From positions 496,001 through 560,000 of the forward strand of contig OX621255.1 of the NCBI GenBank assembly GCA_951640165.1: a stretch of 64,000 bases of DNA, written 5' to 3'. Origin of the DNA: Pseudoips prasinana (taxonomy: Eukaryota > Arthropoda > Insecta > Lepidoptera > Nolidae). Of the stretch, positions 1 to 10,262 are shown in pieces. The notes beneath the pieces were generated by a model. It searched no databases. It was not told where the DNA came from and worked only from the letters and a program-made list of their open reading frames with translations. Positions within the stretch are counted from its first letter, which is position 1, and each line of letters starts with the position of its first letter. Made by a program: the position numbers and the translations under genes.

Positions 1-285
1 AAACTTTATAAATTATCACAGCTCCTCCACGGTATGTGATAGCGTGATAATATGTAGCCTGTATGTTGACCCGACCTCTTAGTAATATCCATGCAAAATT
101 TGAAGTAAATCTATGCAGTACTTTTTGAGTTTAGGCCGGACATACATACAGACAAACAGACAAAAATTCTAAAAACTATATTTTTTGCTTCGCTATCGAT
201 TGTAGATCACGCCCCAAGTATATTTTTGTTAAAAAAATATTCGATGTACAGTTTTGATTTTCGTACGATTTTATTATATGTATAG
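1..285 (-). repeat. Helitron-like interspersed repeat, end fragment
   Basis: The reverse complement matches the plus-strand repeats at 42575-42893 and 43128-43404: a (T)ATACATATAATAAAATCG start, a GTCTGTTTGTCTGTATGTATG tract, 'AAACTCAAAAAGTACT', 'ACTAAGAGGTCGGG' and an 'ATTTATAAAGTTT' end. The left edge of the window cuts it. The assignment to non-autonomous Helitron-like elements is from memory of lepidopteran repeats; that it is a dispersed repeat is seen directly. Confidence 0.6.
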
Positions 286-900
286 ATAGGTATGTGTGTA
301 GATACTATGAATATCCTTACTACAAAATTATTTAAATTCTAAATATATTTATTTTCCCTTCACAAAGAATAGGCTTATCTAGAATCTAGTGACAATTTAA
401 TAATTATATGACAATACTGCCAAGCTAGAACCCAACTTGGTGAGAGTATAAAACCCTATGAGGGTATTATTATACTGGTAGAACAAATAAATATTTTATA
501 ATTATTGTAATCTGTTTATATATTTATAAATGATACACCATCGACAGTGCAACTTCAATTTTTTTTCATGTTTCAATACATGTTCTGTGTGATTTGTCTT
601 TACAGGTGCAAACAACATTAATTACAATAATATTACAAAACGAAAACTTAAAAAATAACAGGGTTGACATTAATAACTAAATATATATTTTTTAAACTAT
701 AGAAGTGAGATCAGTATTACATATATAAAAAAAACATTAAATTAAATATTCAGAGAAACAACATTAATTATTTGAAGTCTGACTTAGAATATCCAGTATT
801 ATCCTTTTAAACTTTTTTAAGTTGATCGTGTTTTTTTATGTTTAAGACCAGTTAAATAGTGGAGGCGTAAAGAAGTAACAAACAAATTATCCATTAAAAA
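286..900. other. AT-rich stretch, no gene seen
   Basis: AT-rich sequence with short homopolymer and TA runs. No open frame, tRNA or recognised repeat is visible. Confidence 0.6.
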
Positions 901-901
901 G

Positions 902-968
902 ATACACTATGAGAATTATAATTGGATTTTAATCCAACCATGGTAACATTATAATTCTCATAGTGTAT
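902..968. repeat. Hairpin with 21-bp perfect arms
   Basis: Arms 902-922 and 948-968 are perfect reverse complements (ATACACTATGAGAATTATAAT). The loop itself holds a smaller palindrome (TTGGATT/AATCCAA, 922-937). No flanking target duplication is obvious. It could be a tiny MITE or a local foldback. Confidence 0.75.
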
Positions 969-1014
969 GCTTTTAATTGTCTATCTGCTGTGTGGTGACG
1001 GCGACAAATATCAG

Positions 1015-1250
1015 AATCAGAATATCATCACCCCATCTCATCCCGTGGGGGGCGTAGAAGTCGACCCGAGGGAATATCTACCAGAGGACGGGAAGCAGCT
1101 TCCTTCTGAGTACTACGACCATCATACTGCGATCGCCAACCCGCCTGCCAAGCGTGGCGATTATGGCATATCCCCTCAAGATGATTCTTGAGGGAGGCTT
1201 GTCCAGCAGTGGACTTATTTAAGCTGTAATGATGATGATGATGATGATGC
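1015..1250 (+). mobile_element. Non-LTR retrotransposon 3'-UTR fragment with (GAT)n tail
   Basis: GC-richer segment containing 'CATCTCATCCCGTGGGG', 'ATCGCCAACCCGCCTG' and 'GTCCAGCAGTGGACTTAT', ending in a (GAT)n run at 1231-1250. Related sequences lie at 17385-17625, 29850-30020 (plus) and 43430-43570 (minus). The architecture, a 3' UTR closing with a trinucleotide run, is that of lepidopteran non-LTR elements. A 74-codon frame inside is a chance opening. Confidence 0.6.
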
Positions 1251-1690
1251 TTTTAATTGATACAAGTCTAAAATAATCATCCTATTTTAAGGATTGCTTT
1301 TAGCTCTGAAGAAACCACACTAACTTAATGTCGAGATCATAAACATCAAAAGGGTATCATACTGGTAGAATCCCTTTGGCTTTAAATAGTCAAAATAATT
1401 TTTAATTGAAACAGCCAAGAGAATAATATGTAGATAAAGTTTAGCTTTCAAGTAGGTGTAATATTTAAATTCATTTGATGTTGATACGATTTAAGCTCAA
1501 AATCGTATTAACATTCACATTTGCAGCATCAATCTTGATATACAGTGCAGTGACTTTATAGTTAAGTGTAGTATACTATTGCTTTTACATTCTTGCCTTT
1601 ATACTCTTTAGGTATATCAGACCATGTCTCATCGAAATCATAGGCGTAAATTTTCTCTGTATGACATGTCTTGGACTAATAGTAGAATAT
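1251..1690. other. No gene seen
   Basis: AT-rich, no recognised feature. Confidence 0.5.
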
Positions 1691-1714
1691 AATCCACACT
1701 TGTATGGCTTGTAT

Positions 1715-2138
1715 GACAGCATTTCTTAAACAGAAGCGTTTACGTTGGTTGGGGCATGTGCACAGAATGTAACCCACTGGAATACCACGATGTGTTCTGT
1801 TGGGTGCGGTAGCTAATGCGAAGCGCGATGTCAGTAGACCTCTGCTTCGCTTTAAAGACTGCACCAAGCGGGATATGGCCGCTTTTAAAATTGACCACTG
1901 TAGCTGGGAAAAGCTCGCTAAAAATAGAGTTGAATGGCGCAAACGTGTAGTGGAGGGTCGTCAGATCTGTGATGAAGCCTGGTTCGGAGTACTTGCTGAT
2001 AAGAGACAGAAGCGACATGAAAGCGGCTCGGCACCAACCACCACAAACTTCTCTTGTCAGGCCTGCGGCAGGCTATGTCGCTCTCACATCGGTTTGTTTA
2101 GCCACCAAAAAAAATGTCTCTCAGATAATGCGCCGTAA
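1715..2138 (+). pseudogene. Non-LTR retrotransposon RT C-terminus with terminal zinc finger (broken)
   Basis: The frame reads the characteristic post-RT region: QKRLRWLGHVHRM, then an in-frame TAA, then CVLLGAV and LLRFKDCTKRDMAAF, then WRKRVVEG, and near the C-terminus CQACGRLCRSHIGLFSHQKKC, a C2H2/C2HC-like finger. This is the C-terminal third of a non-LTR polyprotein; RT motifs are absent, so the copy is 5'-truncated. The 112-codon open part starts at 1800. A poly(A)-like end with AATAAA lies near 2198. The clade is uncertain. The family assignment rests on the W-L-GH-H-R / LRFKD / terminal finger arrangement known from such elements. Confidence 0.6.
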
Positions 2139-2205
2139 ATCGTCTGTAACAGACGCAAAGGCCATATATATATATATACATATATGTACGGCTTTTAAAT
2201 AAAAT

Positions 2206-2737
2206 TCCTGTGTCAAAAAACTTCTTGAGTAATTATTTTTGAATGAATTTTAATGAAATATGAAATGATTCAAAATTTATCATGCAATTAGAATTTTATA
2301 AGTGGGATTCTACTAATCCTATAAATATTATTCATGTAGAAGTTAGTATTTTTGGATCCAGGAACAAATATTGGACACCTATGAGATTTGCAATAAGACG
2401 CAAGTGTTCATGATGGATATAATCATTGCTATATTTTTAAATTTGGTACTTACTATTCTACTCAGAATTAAAAATAGTTGAAACCGAGCAATTAGCTAAC
2501 CCAGAAGGCCCTCAACCAATAGAAAAACTTAAGCGACAAGTACCTAAGTAAACCCTAGTACTCCCAGAGGGCCGCTGAGGTAAAAAAAAGGATTCTAAAA
2601 AAGGGTGTGATCACTGGCACGGGATCAGGGGTTAAGGGGCTATCACTATATAGACGAGGACCTACCCTAGCTAACCTACTCCCCCGGGACGAGTTCTACG
2701 CCACCCATGGGATACGATGGGGCGGTGACATTCGTTG
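2206..2737. other. Unassigned; GC-richer block 2570-2735
   Basis: AT-rich until about 2560, then a GC-richer block ('GTGATCACTGGCACGGGATC', 'GACGAGTTCTACGCCACCC') that looks like retroelement debris leading into the repeat at 2738. I cannot assign it. Confidence 0.4.
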
Positions 2738-2785
2738 ACGTCTATGGGCCAGCGCAGACAGAGAAGATTTTATTAAGGCACTAGA
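2738..2785 (+). repeat. Left copy of an inverted repeat flanking the RTE insertion
   Basis: CAGCGCAGACAGAGA and 'ATTTTATTAAGGCACTA' occur here on the plus strand and again on the minus strand at 4791-4850, which has about 15 bp extra in the middle. The two copies face each other across the RTE element. Confidence 0.65.
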
Positions 2786-2811
2786 AAAACAACTTTAAAA
2801 TTATTTAAATA

Positions 2812-2888
2812 AAGTGCATGTATGCTTGAACATTATATGCGCGAGACTGCGCGAGCATTTTATGTCAGGTTCAAGCATATATGCACTT
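2812..2888. repeat. Short hairpin, 20-bp arms
   Basis: Arms AAGTGCATGTATGCTTGAAC (2812-2831) and 2869-2888 pair at 19 of 20 positions. The 37-nt spacer contains two GCGCGAG motifs. It sits just beyond the 3' end of the RTE copy. Confidence 0.7.
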
Positions 2889-2919
2889 ATTCCTATAGCT
2901 CCAAAGTTGATTTTATAGT

Positions 2920-4790
2920 CATCATCATCATCATCATATCAGCCGAAAGACGTCCACTGCTGGACAAAGGCCTCCCCCAAAGATCTCCACAATTGCCGGT
3001 CTTGTGCTATTCGCATCCAGCAGTTTCCAGCGCCCGCACAAGATCATCGGTCCATCTTGTAGGGGGCCTGCCCCCGCTGCGTCTTCCGGTTCGTGGTCGC
3101 CACTCGAGAACCTTTCTGCCCCAACGGCCGTCGGCTCTACGAGCTATGTGCCCTGCCCACTGCCACTTCAGCTTGGCAATTCTTCGGGCTATGTCGGTGG
3201 CTTTGGTTCGCCTGCGGATTTCGACATTTCTGATGCGATCCCGCAGGGAAACTCCGAGCATAGCCCTCTCCATTGCTCTTTGGGTGACCTTGAGCCTTCT
3301 AATAAGGCCCATAGTGAGCGACCACGTCTCTGTTCCGTATGTCATCACTGGCAACACACACTGGTCGAAGACTTTCGGCTTGAGACACTGCGGTATTTTG
3401 GACGAGAAGATGTTACGTAGCTTTCCGAACGCTGCCCATCCGAGTTGGATTCTACGATTGACCTCCTTCTCGAAGTTGGACCTACCTAGTTGGATGGTCT
3501 GTCCTAGGTAAACATAGTTCTCTACAACTTCGAGTCCAGAGTCACCAACTTTCAATTGAGTGGGTGCAACATGGACGTTTGACATGATTTTCGTCTTATC
3601 CATGTTCATTTTCAGACCCACTTGTTGAGAGACTCTGCTGAGGTCATCGAGCATTGTACCGAGGTCTTCCATGGTCTCAGCCATGACTACGATATCATCG
3701 GCAAATCGAAGGTGAGTGATGTACTCGCCATTGACATTGATGCCAAAGCCTTTCCAGTCCAGAAGCTTGAAGACGTCTTCCAATGCAGCGGTGAACAGTT
3801 TCGGAGATATAACATCTCCCTGTCTCACGCCTCGCTGCAAGTGGATAGGTTTCGAGATCTGGTCCTGGAGTCGCACTGACATAGTGGCGTTTTCATACAA
3901 ACACTTTATCACCTCGATATACCGGTAGTCAATTTGGCACCTTATGAGAGACCTCAGCACGGCCCATGTTTCGATAGAATCAAAGGCTTTCTCATAGTCC
4001 ACAAACGCTAAGCACAATGGCTTGTTATACTCTTCGGTCTTCTGTATAACTTGCCGCAGCGTATGTATGTGGTCTATGGTGCTAAAGCCTTTTCGGAAAC
4101 CGGCTTGTTCGGGAGGCTGGAAGTCGTCAAACCTGCGCGCGAGACGCTTCGTAACGACCCTCGAAAACAACTTGTAAACATGGCTCAGCAGTGTGATGGG
4201 TCTATAATTCTTCAATAGGGTTTTGTCGCCCTTTTTGAAGAAGAGCACCACCACACTTCTGTGCCATGCTTGTGGCGTTTGACCATCTAGTATGACGGAG
4301 TTAAATAACTTCTGAAGGGCCCGTAGGATTGGTGTACCACCCGCCTTCAGAAGCTCTGCTGTAACTCCATCATCACCAGGCGCCTTGTTGTTCTTGAGTT
4401 GTTTGAGAGCCATTCTAATCTCGTACAGGCTGACGTCCGGGATGTCTTCGGTGTAATGTCGGGTTAGTCGTGCTCTGGGATCCGAGGCATGACTTTTGAC
4501 AGGTGGCTGTGTTGTCGTATATAACTGTCCGTAGAACTTCTCGATCTCTCCCAGCAACTCAGGTTTAGACGTGACGATTCTACCATCCTCAGTCTTCAGC
4601 TTCGTCAGTTGGCTCTGTCCAACAGACAGAGCTCTTGCGAACACTTTGGAGCCTTTGTTCCGCTCAATGGCCTCTTTAATACTAATTGTATTAAATTGCC
4701 GCGTGTCGCGAGTCAAAGACTTTGAGATCTGTCTGTTGAGCTGCCGATATCTGGTAGCATCATCTGAGGATGTCAGAACCATTTTTATAG
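2920..4790 (-). mobile_element. RTE-type non-LTR retrotransposon, 5'-truncated
   Basis: On the minus strand the copy ends with a short 3' UTR and a (GAT)n tail (plus-strand CATCATCATC from 2920). The tail region CAGCCGAAAGACGTCCACTG recurs at 5235, 12183, 16535 and 57603, showing a multicopy family. The endonuclease half is missing. The 5' boundary lies at or just above the RT start, where sequence becomes the inverted repeat at 4791-4850. Confidence 0.8.
3007..4782 (-). CDS. RTE-like reverse transcriptase (C-terminal part of ORF2, uninterrupted)
   Basis: A 591-codon frame without stops. RT motifs in order: NNKAPGDDGVTAELLK near residue 131, NYRPITLLSHVYKLFSRVV near 192, GFRKGFSTIDHIH near 228, AFVDYEKAFDS near 259, RGVRQGDVISP near 317, and the catalytic FADD at 360-363. 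The RTE-typical C-terminus follows: YGTETWSL, then KWQWAGHIARR, then GRPPTRW near the end. These residues belong to a reverse transcriptase that copies element RNA at a nicked target. The apurinic-type endonuclease expected upstream is absent, so this copy is probably not autonomous although its RT is open. ATG 4780-4782 is the first in frame and lies near the truncation, so it may not be the original start. Confidence 0.85.
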   Translation of the reverse strand: MVLTSSDDATRYRQLNRQISKSLTRDTRQFNTISIKEAIERNKGSKVFARALSVGQSQLTKLKTEDGRIVTSKPELLGEIEKFYGQLYTTTQPPVKSHASDPRARLTRHYTEDIPDVSLYEIRMALKQLKNNKAPGDDGVTAELLKAGGTPILRALQKLFNSVILDGQTPQAWHRSVVVLFFKKGDKTLLKNYRPITLLSHVYKLFSRVVTKRLARRFDDFQPPEQAGFRKGFSTIDHIHTLRQVIQKTEEYNKPLCLAFVDYEKAFDSIETWAVLRSLIRCQIDYRYIEVIKCLYENATMSVRLQDQISKPIHLQRGVRQGDVISPKLFTAALEDVFKLLDWKGFGINVNGEYITHLRFADDIVVMAETMEDLGTMLDDLSRVSQQVGLKMNMDKTKIMSNVHVAPTQLKVGDSGLEVVENYVYLGQTIQLGRSNFEKEVNRRIQLGWAAFGKLRNIFSSKIPQCLKPKVFDQCVLPVMTYGTETWSLTMGLIRRLKVTQRAMERAMLGVSLRDRIRNVEIRRRTKATDIARRIAKLKWQWAGHIARRADGRWGRKVLEWRPRTGRRSGGRPPTRWTDDLVRALETAGCE

Positions 4791-4850
4791 TGCCTTAATA
4801 AAATCCTCTCCGCTGCGCTCCTCTCTGTCTGCGCTGACCCTATAGCGACA
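4791..4850 (-). repeat. Right copy of the inverted repeat flanking the RTE insertion
   Basis: Minus-strand partner of 2738-2785. It contains the CAGCGCAGACAGAG and ATTTTATTAAGGCACTA blocks separated by a GGAGCGCAGCGGAGA insert absent from the left copy. Confidence 0.6.
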
Positions 4851-4903
4851 CAATAAGCATGGCAACTTGTTATTAATAAAGTATATGTATCATCATCATC
4901 ATG

Positions 4904-5222
4904 ACTGCCTCGTTGGTCTAGCGGTAGCGTGTTCACCCGCAGAAAACGAGGTCCTGGGTTCAAATCCCGGGTCGGGCCAAAAAGTGATTTTGGGACTTTT
5001 CTGCAAAAAGAAAAATTTCTCAGCATCAGCCCGAAGTCTGGGAGTTGGCGGTATTATACCCCCGTGCCTCGGAGAGCACGTAAAGCGTCCCATCGAGTCA
5101 TGAGAGTGATGGAATAGAAAATGCTCCTGTGTTTGCGCACACACTTATTATAATATGTCCCGCGCAGATGGCTAATCTCTATTGAGACTGGCCGCTGTGG
5201 CCGAAATTCGGCTAGGAAGACA
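4904..5222 (+). mobile_element. tRNA-derived SINE, family 1
   Basis: The head resembles a tRNA: A-box-like TGGTCTAGCGGTAGCGTG and B-box GGGTTCAAATCCCGGG (about 4907-4977). The body follows, with TTTTGGGACTTTTCTGCAAA and CCCCCGTGCCTCGGAGAGCACG, then ACTGGCCGCTGTGGCCGAAA before the tail. A second copy of the head and first body part is at 50143-50280. Pol III internal promoters are implied by the boxes. The non-tRNA body and the repeat copy argue against a functional tRNA gene. Confidence 0.75.
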
Positions 5223-5327
5223 TTATCATCATCATATCAGCCGAAAGATGTCCACTGCTGGACATAGGCCGCCCCCAAAGATCTTCACAATTGCCGGTCT
5301 TTCGCTATTCGCATCCAGCAGCGTTTA
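5223..5327 (-). mobile_element. RTE 3'-end fragment
   Basis: ATCATCATATCAGCCGAAAG then GTCCACTGCTGGACATAGGC: the 3' end of the same RTE family as 2920-4790, minus strand. It stops abruptly in the 'GCATCCAGCAGCG' region where the next element (5328) begins. Confidence 0.75.
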
Positions 5328-6325
5328 TCTAATTTTAAGTATAAAAGATAAAAAGATAAAAATCATTTATTTACATGAAACATGGTTTACAAATTATAGG
5401 TGTTGTAATCATAGTAAGGTTTCGCCATATATATGGCATGTACATTTTTACAAATAAGTAGACAACTAAACTAAACAATAAACTAACGATCAAATATTCA
5501 ATTACAAAATTAAAGGATTTCTATTATAAAGACATTATATAACAATATTTGAATTTAAATGGTTATTACAATCGTCAACCTTAGGATTACAATTACTAGA
5601 AGGTATAAATTACATAAAAATACATTATTACATTGCTAACATAAGTAAAGCTAAGTATTAAGTGAATTATAAAATTAATAAATTGGAGTATCAAAAAATA
5701 TAATGAATAATATTATTGAATTTATAAGCTACATTTTTACGTCCCATGTGTTGTATTATGAAATAGAATAAAAACAATGTTCTACCAGCCATTTGCGTAA
5801 TTTTACTCCAAAGTGTTTGATGGGAGTTTCTCTTAAATTCTTTGGCAGTTTGTTAAAAATTCTAATACACATATGATAAACATTGTTCTTATTTAATGCA
5901 GTTCTACAATATGGACAACAAGTTTAGTTGGATCTCTGCTCCTTTGAAAACCGTCTTCTCGTTTGTCCTTAAAAAAGTTAAGATGTTTCCTAATAAAAAC
6001 AGATACTTCAAAAATATAAATACATATTAGGGGCATAATATTATGTTTTTTAAATAGGGGCCTGCAAGAGTCAAGCGGACCAGCGCCGTAGATAGCTCGA
6101 ACACATTTTTTTTGCACGATAAAGGCTTTATTTATATCGGTAGAATTCCCCCATATTATTAAACCGTACCTTAGAATTGATTCAACACATCCACTATATG
6201 CTGTGCGAGCGGTTTTATCATCTGATACATTACGTAGCTTTCTAAGGGCATAAACGAAGCGATTAAGTCTGTTGCAAACATTATGGATATGAGCTTTCCA
6301 GTTACAGAAGTTGTCTAGTGTCACT
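5328..6325 (-). mobile_element. Jockey/CR1-like non-LTR retrotransposon 3' portion
   Basis: Minus-strand fragment with the C-terminal RT remnant (5893-6325) and about 560 bp of AT-rich 3' UTR ending near 5328 in an A/T-rich run containing AATAAATGATTTTTATC. It is 5'-truncated where it meets another retroelement at about 6325, suggesting insertion into that element. Confidence 0.65.
5893..6325 (-). pseudogene. C-terminal RT domain remnant of a Jockey/CR1-like element
   Basis: Reads NWKAHIHNVCNRLNRFVYALRKL, SILRYGLIIWGNS and VQKKCVRAIYGAGPLDSC, the thumb/C-terminal region that follows the RT palm in Jockey/CR1-type polyproteins. The catalytic YADD is upstream and absent. The first few codons of the open frame (6326-6348) belong to the neighbouring RT fragment, so the frame start is a junction artefact. 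Confidence 0.65.
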
Positions 6326-6772
6326 TCTCCACGACTTCCATTTGTCACGATCCTTGCACACCTCTTTCGCTTCGTTTACTGACATAATATTCTTCATACA
6401 TGCTCGCCGGTTTAGGGTACTTCTGACCTGACCTTTCCTAAGTACGTCTCCGATTTGATCAGAAAATGTTCTACGAGGTCTTCCCCTTCCGGTTGTATCA
6501 TTCACACCGGCCAGGTATACTTCTTTTGTCAATCTTCTTTCATTCATCCTTTCTAAATGGCCAAACCATCTCAGCATACCTTTTTCAATCTTTGTGACTA
6601 CATCCTCTTTCACACCACAACGCTCTCTTACATCAGTATTTCGAATTCTGTCTCTCAAAGTCACACCACACATACTTCTCAGAGCTCTCATGTCCACTGC
6701 ATTTATTTTACTTTCATTCTTTTTCTGCCATACCCAACTTTCACTTCCATACATTAAAGTTGGCACTAACAC
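6326..6772 (-). pseudogene. Non-LTR RT C-terminal fragment, '(ATGT)n-tailed' family
   Basis: Contains [56 protein letters not shown] and GRGRPRRTF, the domain that follows RT in RTE-like/related non-LTR elements. Other copies are at 17645-18038, 39062-39150, 46530-47200 and 47213-47465, which end in (TATG)n tracts; this copy lost its tail where the element at 5328-6325 joins. The open frame starts with a non-catalytic part; FADD is not included. Confidence 0.7.
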
Positions 6773-6789
6773 TCCAAAATTTCACTGGT

Positions 6790-7214
6790 AATATAGTCGT
6801 TATAATAAAAATATTGAATGAGAAAAGGGCGAATACCAGACAACAAAGGCATAGCTAATATTCCGAACAATAATAAAGTATAATATTCTATAATAATAAC
6901 CGCAGGGTAAATTATTTTATTACATCCATTAACCTTAACTACTTAACACAGGAATAACAATTTTATTCAATCTTTTTACATTATAAAGGTGGGCATTATA
7001 AAGGAAGGTAATTATTAAGGCGATTAGCGTCGAGGCCGCGCATCGGGCCACTGGCTGTGCCCGCGCGACGCATCAGGCCGCTCGGCTTAGCCGCGGAACG
7101 AATAATGACCAACTTAATGGCGTCTTCTGGGCTTTCAGCTGTGCACATGCTAATAAGCGGAAGCGACAGATTAAAAGTAAATTTAAATATAAATAAATAC
7201 TAAATAATTAAAAT
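6790..7214. other. No gene; short GC-rich doublet at 7021-7110
   Basis: AT-rich DNA interrupted by about 90 bp of GC-rich sequence with two similar units (CGCGCATCGGGCCACTGGCT and CGACGCATCAGGCCGCTCGG). Confidence 0.5.
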
Positions 7215-7377
7215 TTATTGTATTTATTTTATAATTCTAAGTATACATATTATAGATAAATAACATCTAGACACAGAACAAATAATCGTGTTCATCACAC
7301 AAAAAACATTATCCTGGCTGGGAATCGAACTGACCTCTGGCTTAGCATGCAGGGTCACTAACCACTAAACTTACAGG
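7215..7377 (-). mobile_element. tRNA-derived SINE, family 2 relative
   Basis: Minus-strand B-box GGTCAGTTCGATTCCCAGCC is followed by GTGTGATGAACACGATTATTT and TTATCTATAATATGTATACT, diverged from the family 2 SINE at 21001. The head contains AGTGGTTAGTGACCCTGCAT. Confidence 0.6.
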
Positions 7378-7727
7378 ACATTCAATTGAAACTTAAATTA
7401 TCTTCAATAAAGCTGAACGTGACCTCACGTGTGGCCTTTCGCGGTATTTCGGGATCAATCCCCCAATACGATAACTATTTGAGTAACTCACAAATAGATG
7501 TTCTGAGTATGGGTGCGTTTTGTGTCCGTAAATTGCGTGTTTGTAAAGACTCCCGTAGTATAGGGCCCTTTTTCCCTAGTGTGGTAACGAAAAACAATAA
7601 ATATAAATAAGTTGGGGGTATTTTTAATATGTAAATTTAGGCGCTCATATCGAGTTGCTCTCGTCAGTCTGCAAGCGACCGGAGAGTTTAGGCACCTAGG
7701 TGCGTGGTCGGTATGTTAATAAGTAAA

Positions 7728-7955
7728 TGAATATCCTGGGACATTATATACACACGGCAATCTGAACCCAAACTAAGCAGAGCTTGTATTATGTAATAGT
7801 TTTTCTTTGTAAATACATACTTATATAGATAAAAACACCCAGACTCAGGACAAACAGACATTTTCATACACACAATTATCTTTCCTGGGTGGGAATCGAA
7901 CCGACGACCAGCGGCGAAAAAAGCAAGCATTTACCAAACACGCCAACCGACCAGT
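7728..7955 (-). mobile_element. tRNA-derived SINE, family 2b
   Basis: Minus strand: head GGTTCGATTCCCACCCAGGA, then GTTTGTCCTGAGTCTGGGTG, then AAACTAAGCAGAGCTTG (plus) and a (AAT)-type tail near 7728. The same family as 43845-44106 and 13137-13375. Nearly complete. Confidence 0.7.
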
Positions 7956-8521
7956 CTGGAGGATTTATGAGCGGATAGTTTATAAAGGTCACCGGCAAAT
8001 TCGGTGGATGGTTTATGGTGTAGCCATGTCAGATGCCTACTGCGCAGTTGGAACCACTCTGATAATAGCTTATACCATTAAATAAAAACAAAACGTTACT
8101 TATTCAGAAGTGGAGTAATAACTTACAGTTGTTCTTAACAAGTTTAAGATGAATCAGAGTATATTGACATTATCCGTACTAAAAGTAAGCACTAAAACAC
8201 TCGTAATAAACTTACTTACCTTAAAATAACACGCAAATTCAATAACAAAAAGTAGCAATTCCGTTGAAAGCTGCGAACGAAACTACGAAGAGAAACTTTA
8301 ATCAACAGCGACATTTAGATTTAAATTGATAGATCAACTAGCATTAGTACAGTTGCTACCTTAATTACCTGAACATGTACTGGGTATGTAAAGAGTACAA
8401 AGGCCATTTCCGTGAAACATTTCTTCTTCCTCTCTTTAAAGTTTGTATTTTGTTAATAGTAAATTTAATTTACAAGAATGGTTTGAATCTGCATTAAATT
8501 TAAATAAATTAATAATAATCA
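7956..8521. other. No gene seen
   Basis: AT-rich, no recognised feature. Confidence 0.5.
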
Positions 8522-8632
8522 TATCTTGGGACATTATTTACACACGGCCATCTAATCCCAAACTAAGAAAAGCTTATACTATGGAAACCAGATACTTGAT
8601 ATACTACTTTTCTAAATACATACTTATATACA
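8522..8632 (-). mobile_element. SINE family 2b tail fragment
   Basis: Carries CTTGGGACATTATTTACACA, CCCAAACTAAGAAAAGCTTA and ATACATACTTATATACAT: the 3' half of the SINE in minus orientation, with the tRNA head missing. Confidence 0.65.
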
Positions 8633-8639
8633 TAACATT

Positions 8640-10195
8640 AAACTGCGGTGAATCATGGAAGGCTCATCCCAATTAATTTATTAATGAGGATGTTCATATC
8701 AAATATCAGTCGAGTAAATTCCATGAGATATGAAAAGGTGGTGCCATAATTTTCCGTAGAAATTATTGGGAATATAACTTTGGATAATCTAACAGAATTC
8801 AACTGTAGCTTAATTGGCATTGGGATCATTTAGCTGGGGAATGCAGGTTAGGGTATATTCCCTGAATAAAGTTTCTATGTCAATCAACACAATTAATTTC
8901 GTATACCTCATACAGCCCATATATACGGAAGTGCCTAATTCTACAATAAAAGAACCTACAGAACGCCAATTAATGGAAATGACGCGATAACCGACACTGC
9001 TTGGCCGACTCAACTTTAAAAAATTATAAATAAAAGCAATATGCTCAGTAATGAATAGCGTCGGAATCCAGTCTGATGATGACAAACTATTATCCTGGTA
9101 GATAATCACAATTGTCTATAGAAATTGGAATAATAGGATTTCTTCGGGCAGTGTTTAACTGTACATTCTATAACAAAAATATTCATCTACCCTATAAGCA
9201 TATTGATTTGGCTGACTGTACCTGCTACGTGTAAAATGAATGCAATTTATGAAATTGAAAATGTTCAAGTAGAACAACATGGATAAATGCCAATATATAA
9301 ATTTGCTTTGAGTAAAATTATATTTCCAAAATAACGGAAGGGAAAATTGTGACCTAAATGGTTCAGACACTCAGAGTCATTACCCCTGAGTTGCATATTT
9401 GTAAACTACACACATCCATGAATTTTTTTAACTTACGGAGGTGGGTATAAAATAATTGATGTATGGATGGCAAAAAATTAAGTGCTCGATGTTCCAGTCA
9501 GTTCAACAGTATCTACATGAAACAGCTAACTGAAAAATCCAGTCATTCGCTGCGCACACGTAGCAGAGAAGTTTTAGTAATATTATTTTCTCTTCGGTTG
9601 TACGGTTTATACTTAGAAAAAAATTACCATTAAGTTAAGCTCTTAAATATAGTCTCTTAAATGAAAACGTAACGTAGCGTAAACGTTTTCTGGTGCAGCC
9701 AACTAGTCCTCTCCCTAACGTTTTAAAATATTATCAGAGCCCACTTTTTAACCCTCCTCACGATTCTACATGAATATTCCGCTAGATAATTTACTTTGCC
9801 TAAAAACGCAAAGACGAGAAAAAACTAACTTGATTTTTCAGTGAATTAAAGTTTTTTCTGGTCTTCATTTTAGTTTGAATCCATTTTAGGTGGAAGTACG
9901 CTTATTTTTGTTTTTTGCGTTAACAAAAATATAAATGAAAACTAATGTACTAGTGTTTGATGTTGCTCTTATGTTCCTTTTATAATTATTTATTTGTTTC
10001 ACCTACTTACATCTACTTTTACAGAGTTAGGACCCCAATACAGTAGTGTCGACTTAATATGGATTATTTACATATATATTATTTATATTTCCAATATTAT
10101 AAAAAATAACATCTCGAATATAAAATTTGAATTTTTATCGCATTATTCGCAATGCAAAGCGTTAATCTAATCTCAAAAATGGGAAATCATAAATT
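8640..10195. other. Unique AT-rich DNA, no gene seen
   Basis: Only short chance frames (99 and 71 codons, minus). They have no recognisable motif and biased leucine/isoleucine composition as expected from AT-rich DNA. Confidence 0.5.
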
Positions 10196-10262
10196 TAATC
10201 ATCCGGCGGGTCTCGAACCTGCACCATCTACCAATCCGGGGTAGGCGCTCTGCGTTAAGCTG
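10196..10262 (-). mobile_element. tRNA-like sequence, possible SINE head
   Basis: Minus strand has a B-box-like GCAGGTTCGAGACCCGCCGG preceded by AACGCAGAGCGCCTACCCC. It does not fold convincingly as a standard tRNA by eye, so a decayed SINE head is more likely than a tRNA gene. Confidence 0.35.

Noticed and set aside
3004..3511. Plus-strand frames overlapping the RTE element (229 and 138 codons)
   Set aside because: Antisense of the RT C-terminus; the same shadow frames recur at 16500-16926, as expected for copies of one repeat.
4907..4977. Functional tRNA gene
   Set aside because: A and B boxes are present, but the sequence continues into a SINE body and recurs with the same body at 50143; it is a SINE head.
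8810..9370. Two minus frames of 99 and 71 codons
   Set aside because: No motif, AT-driven composition and no flanking gene signals.
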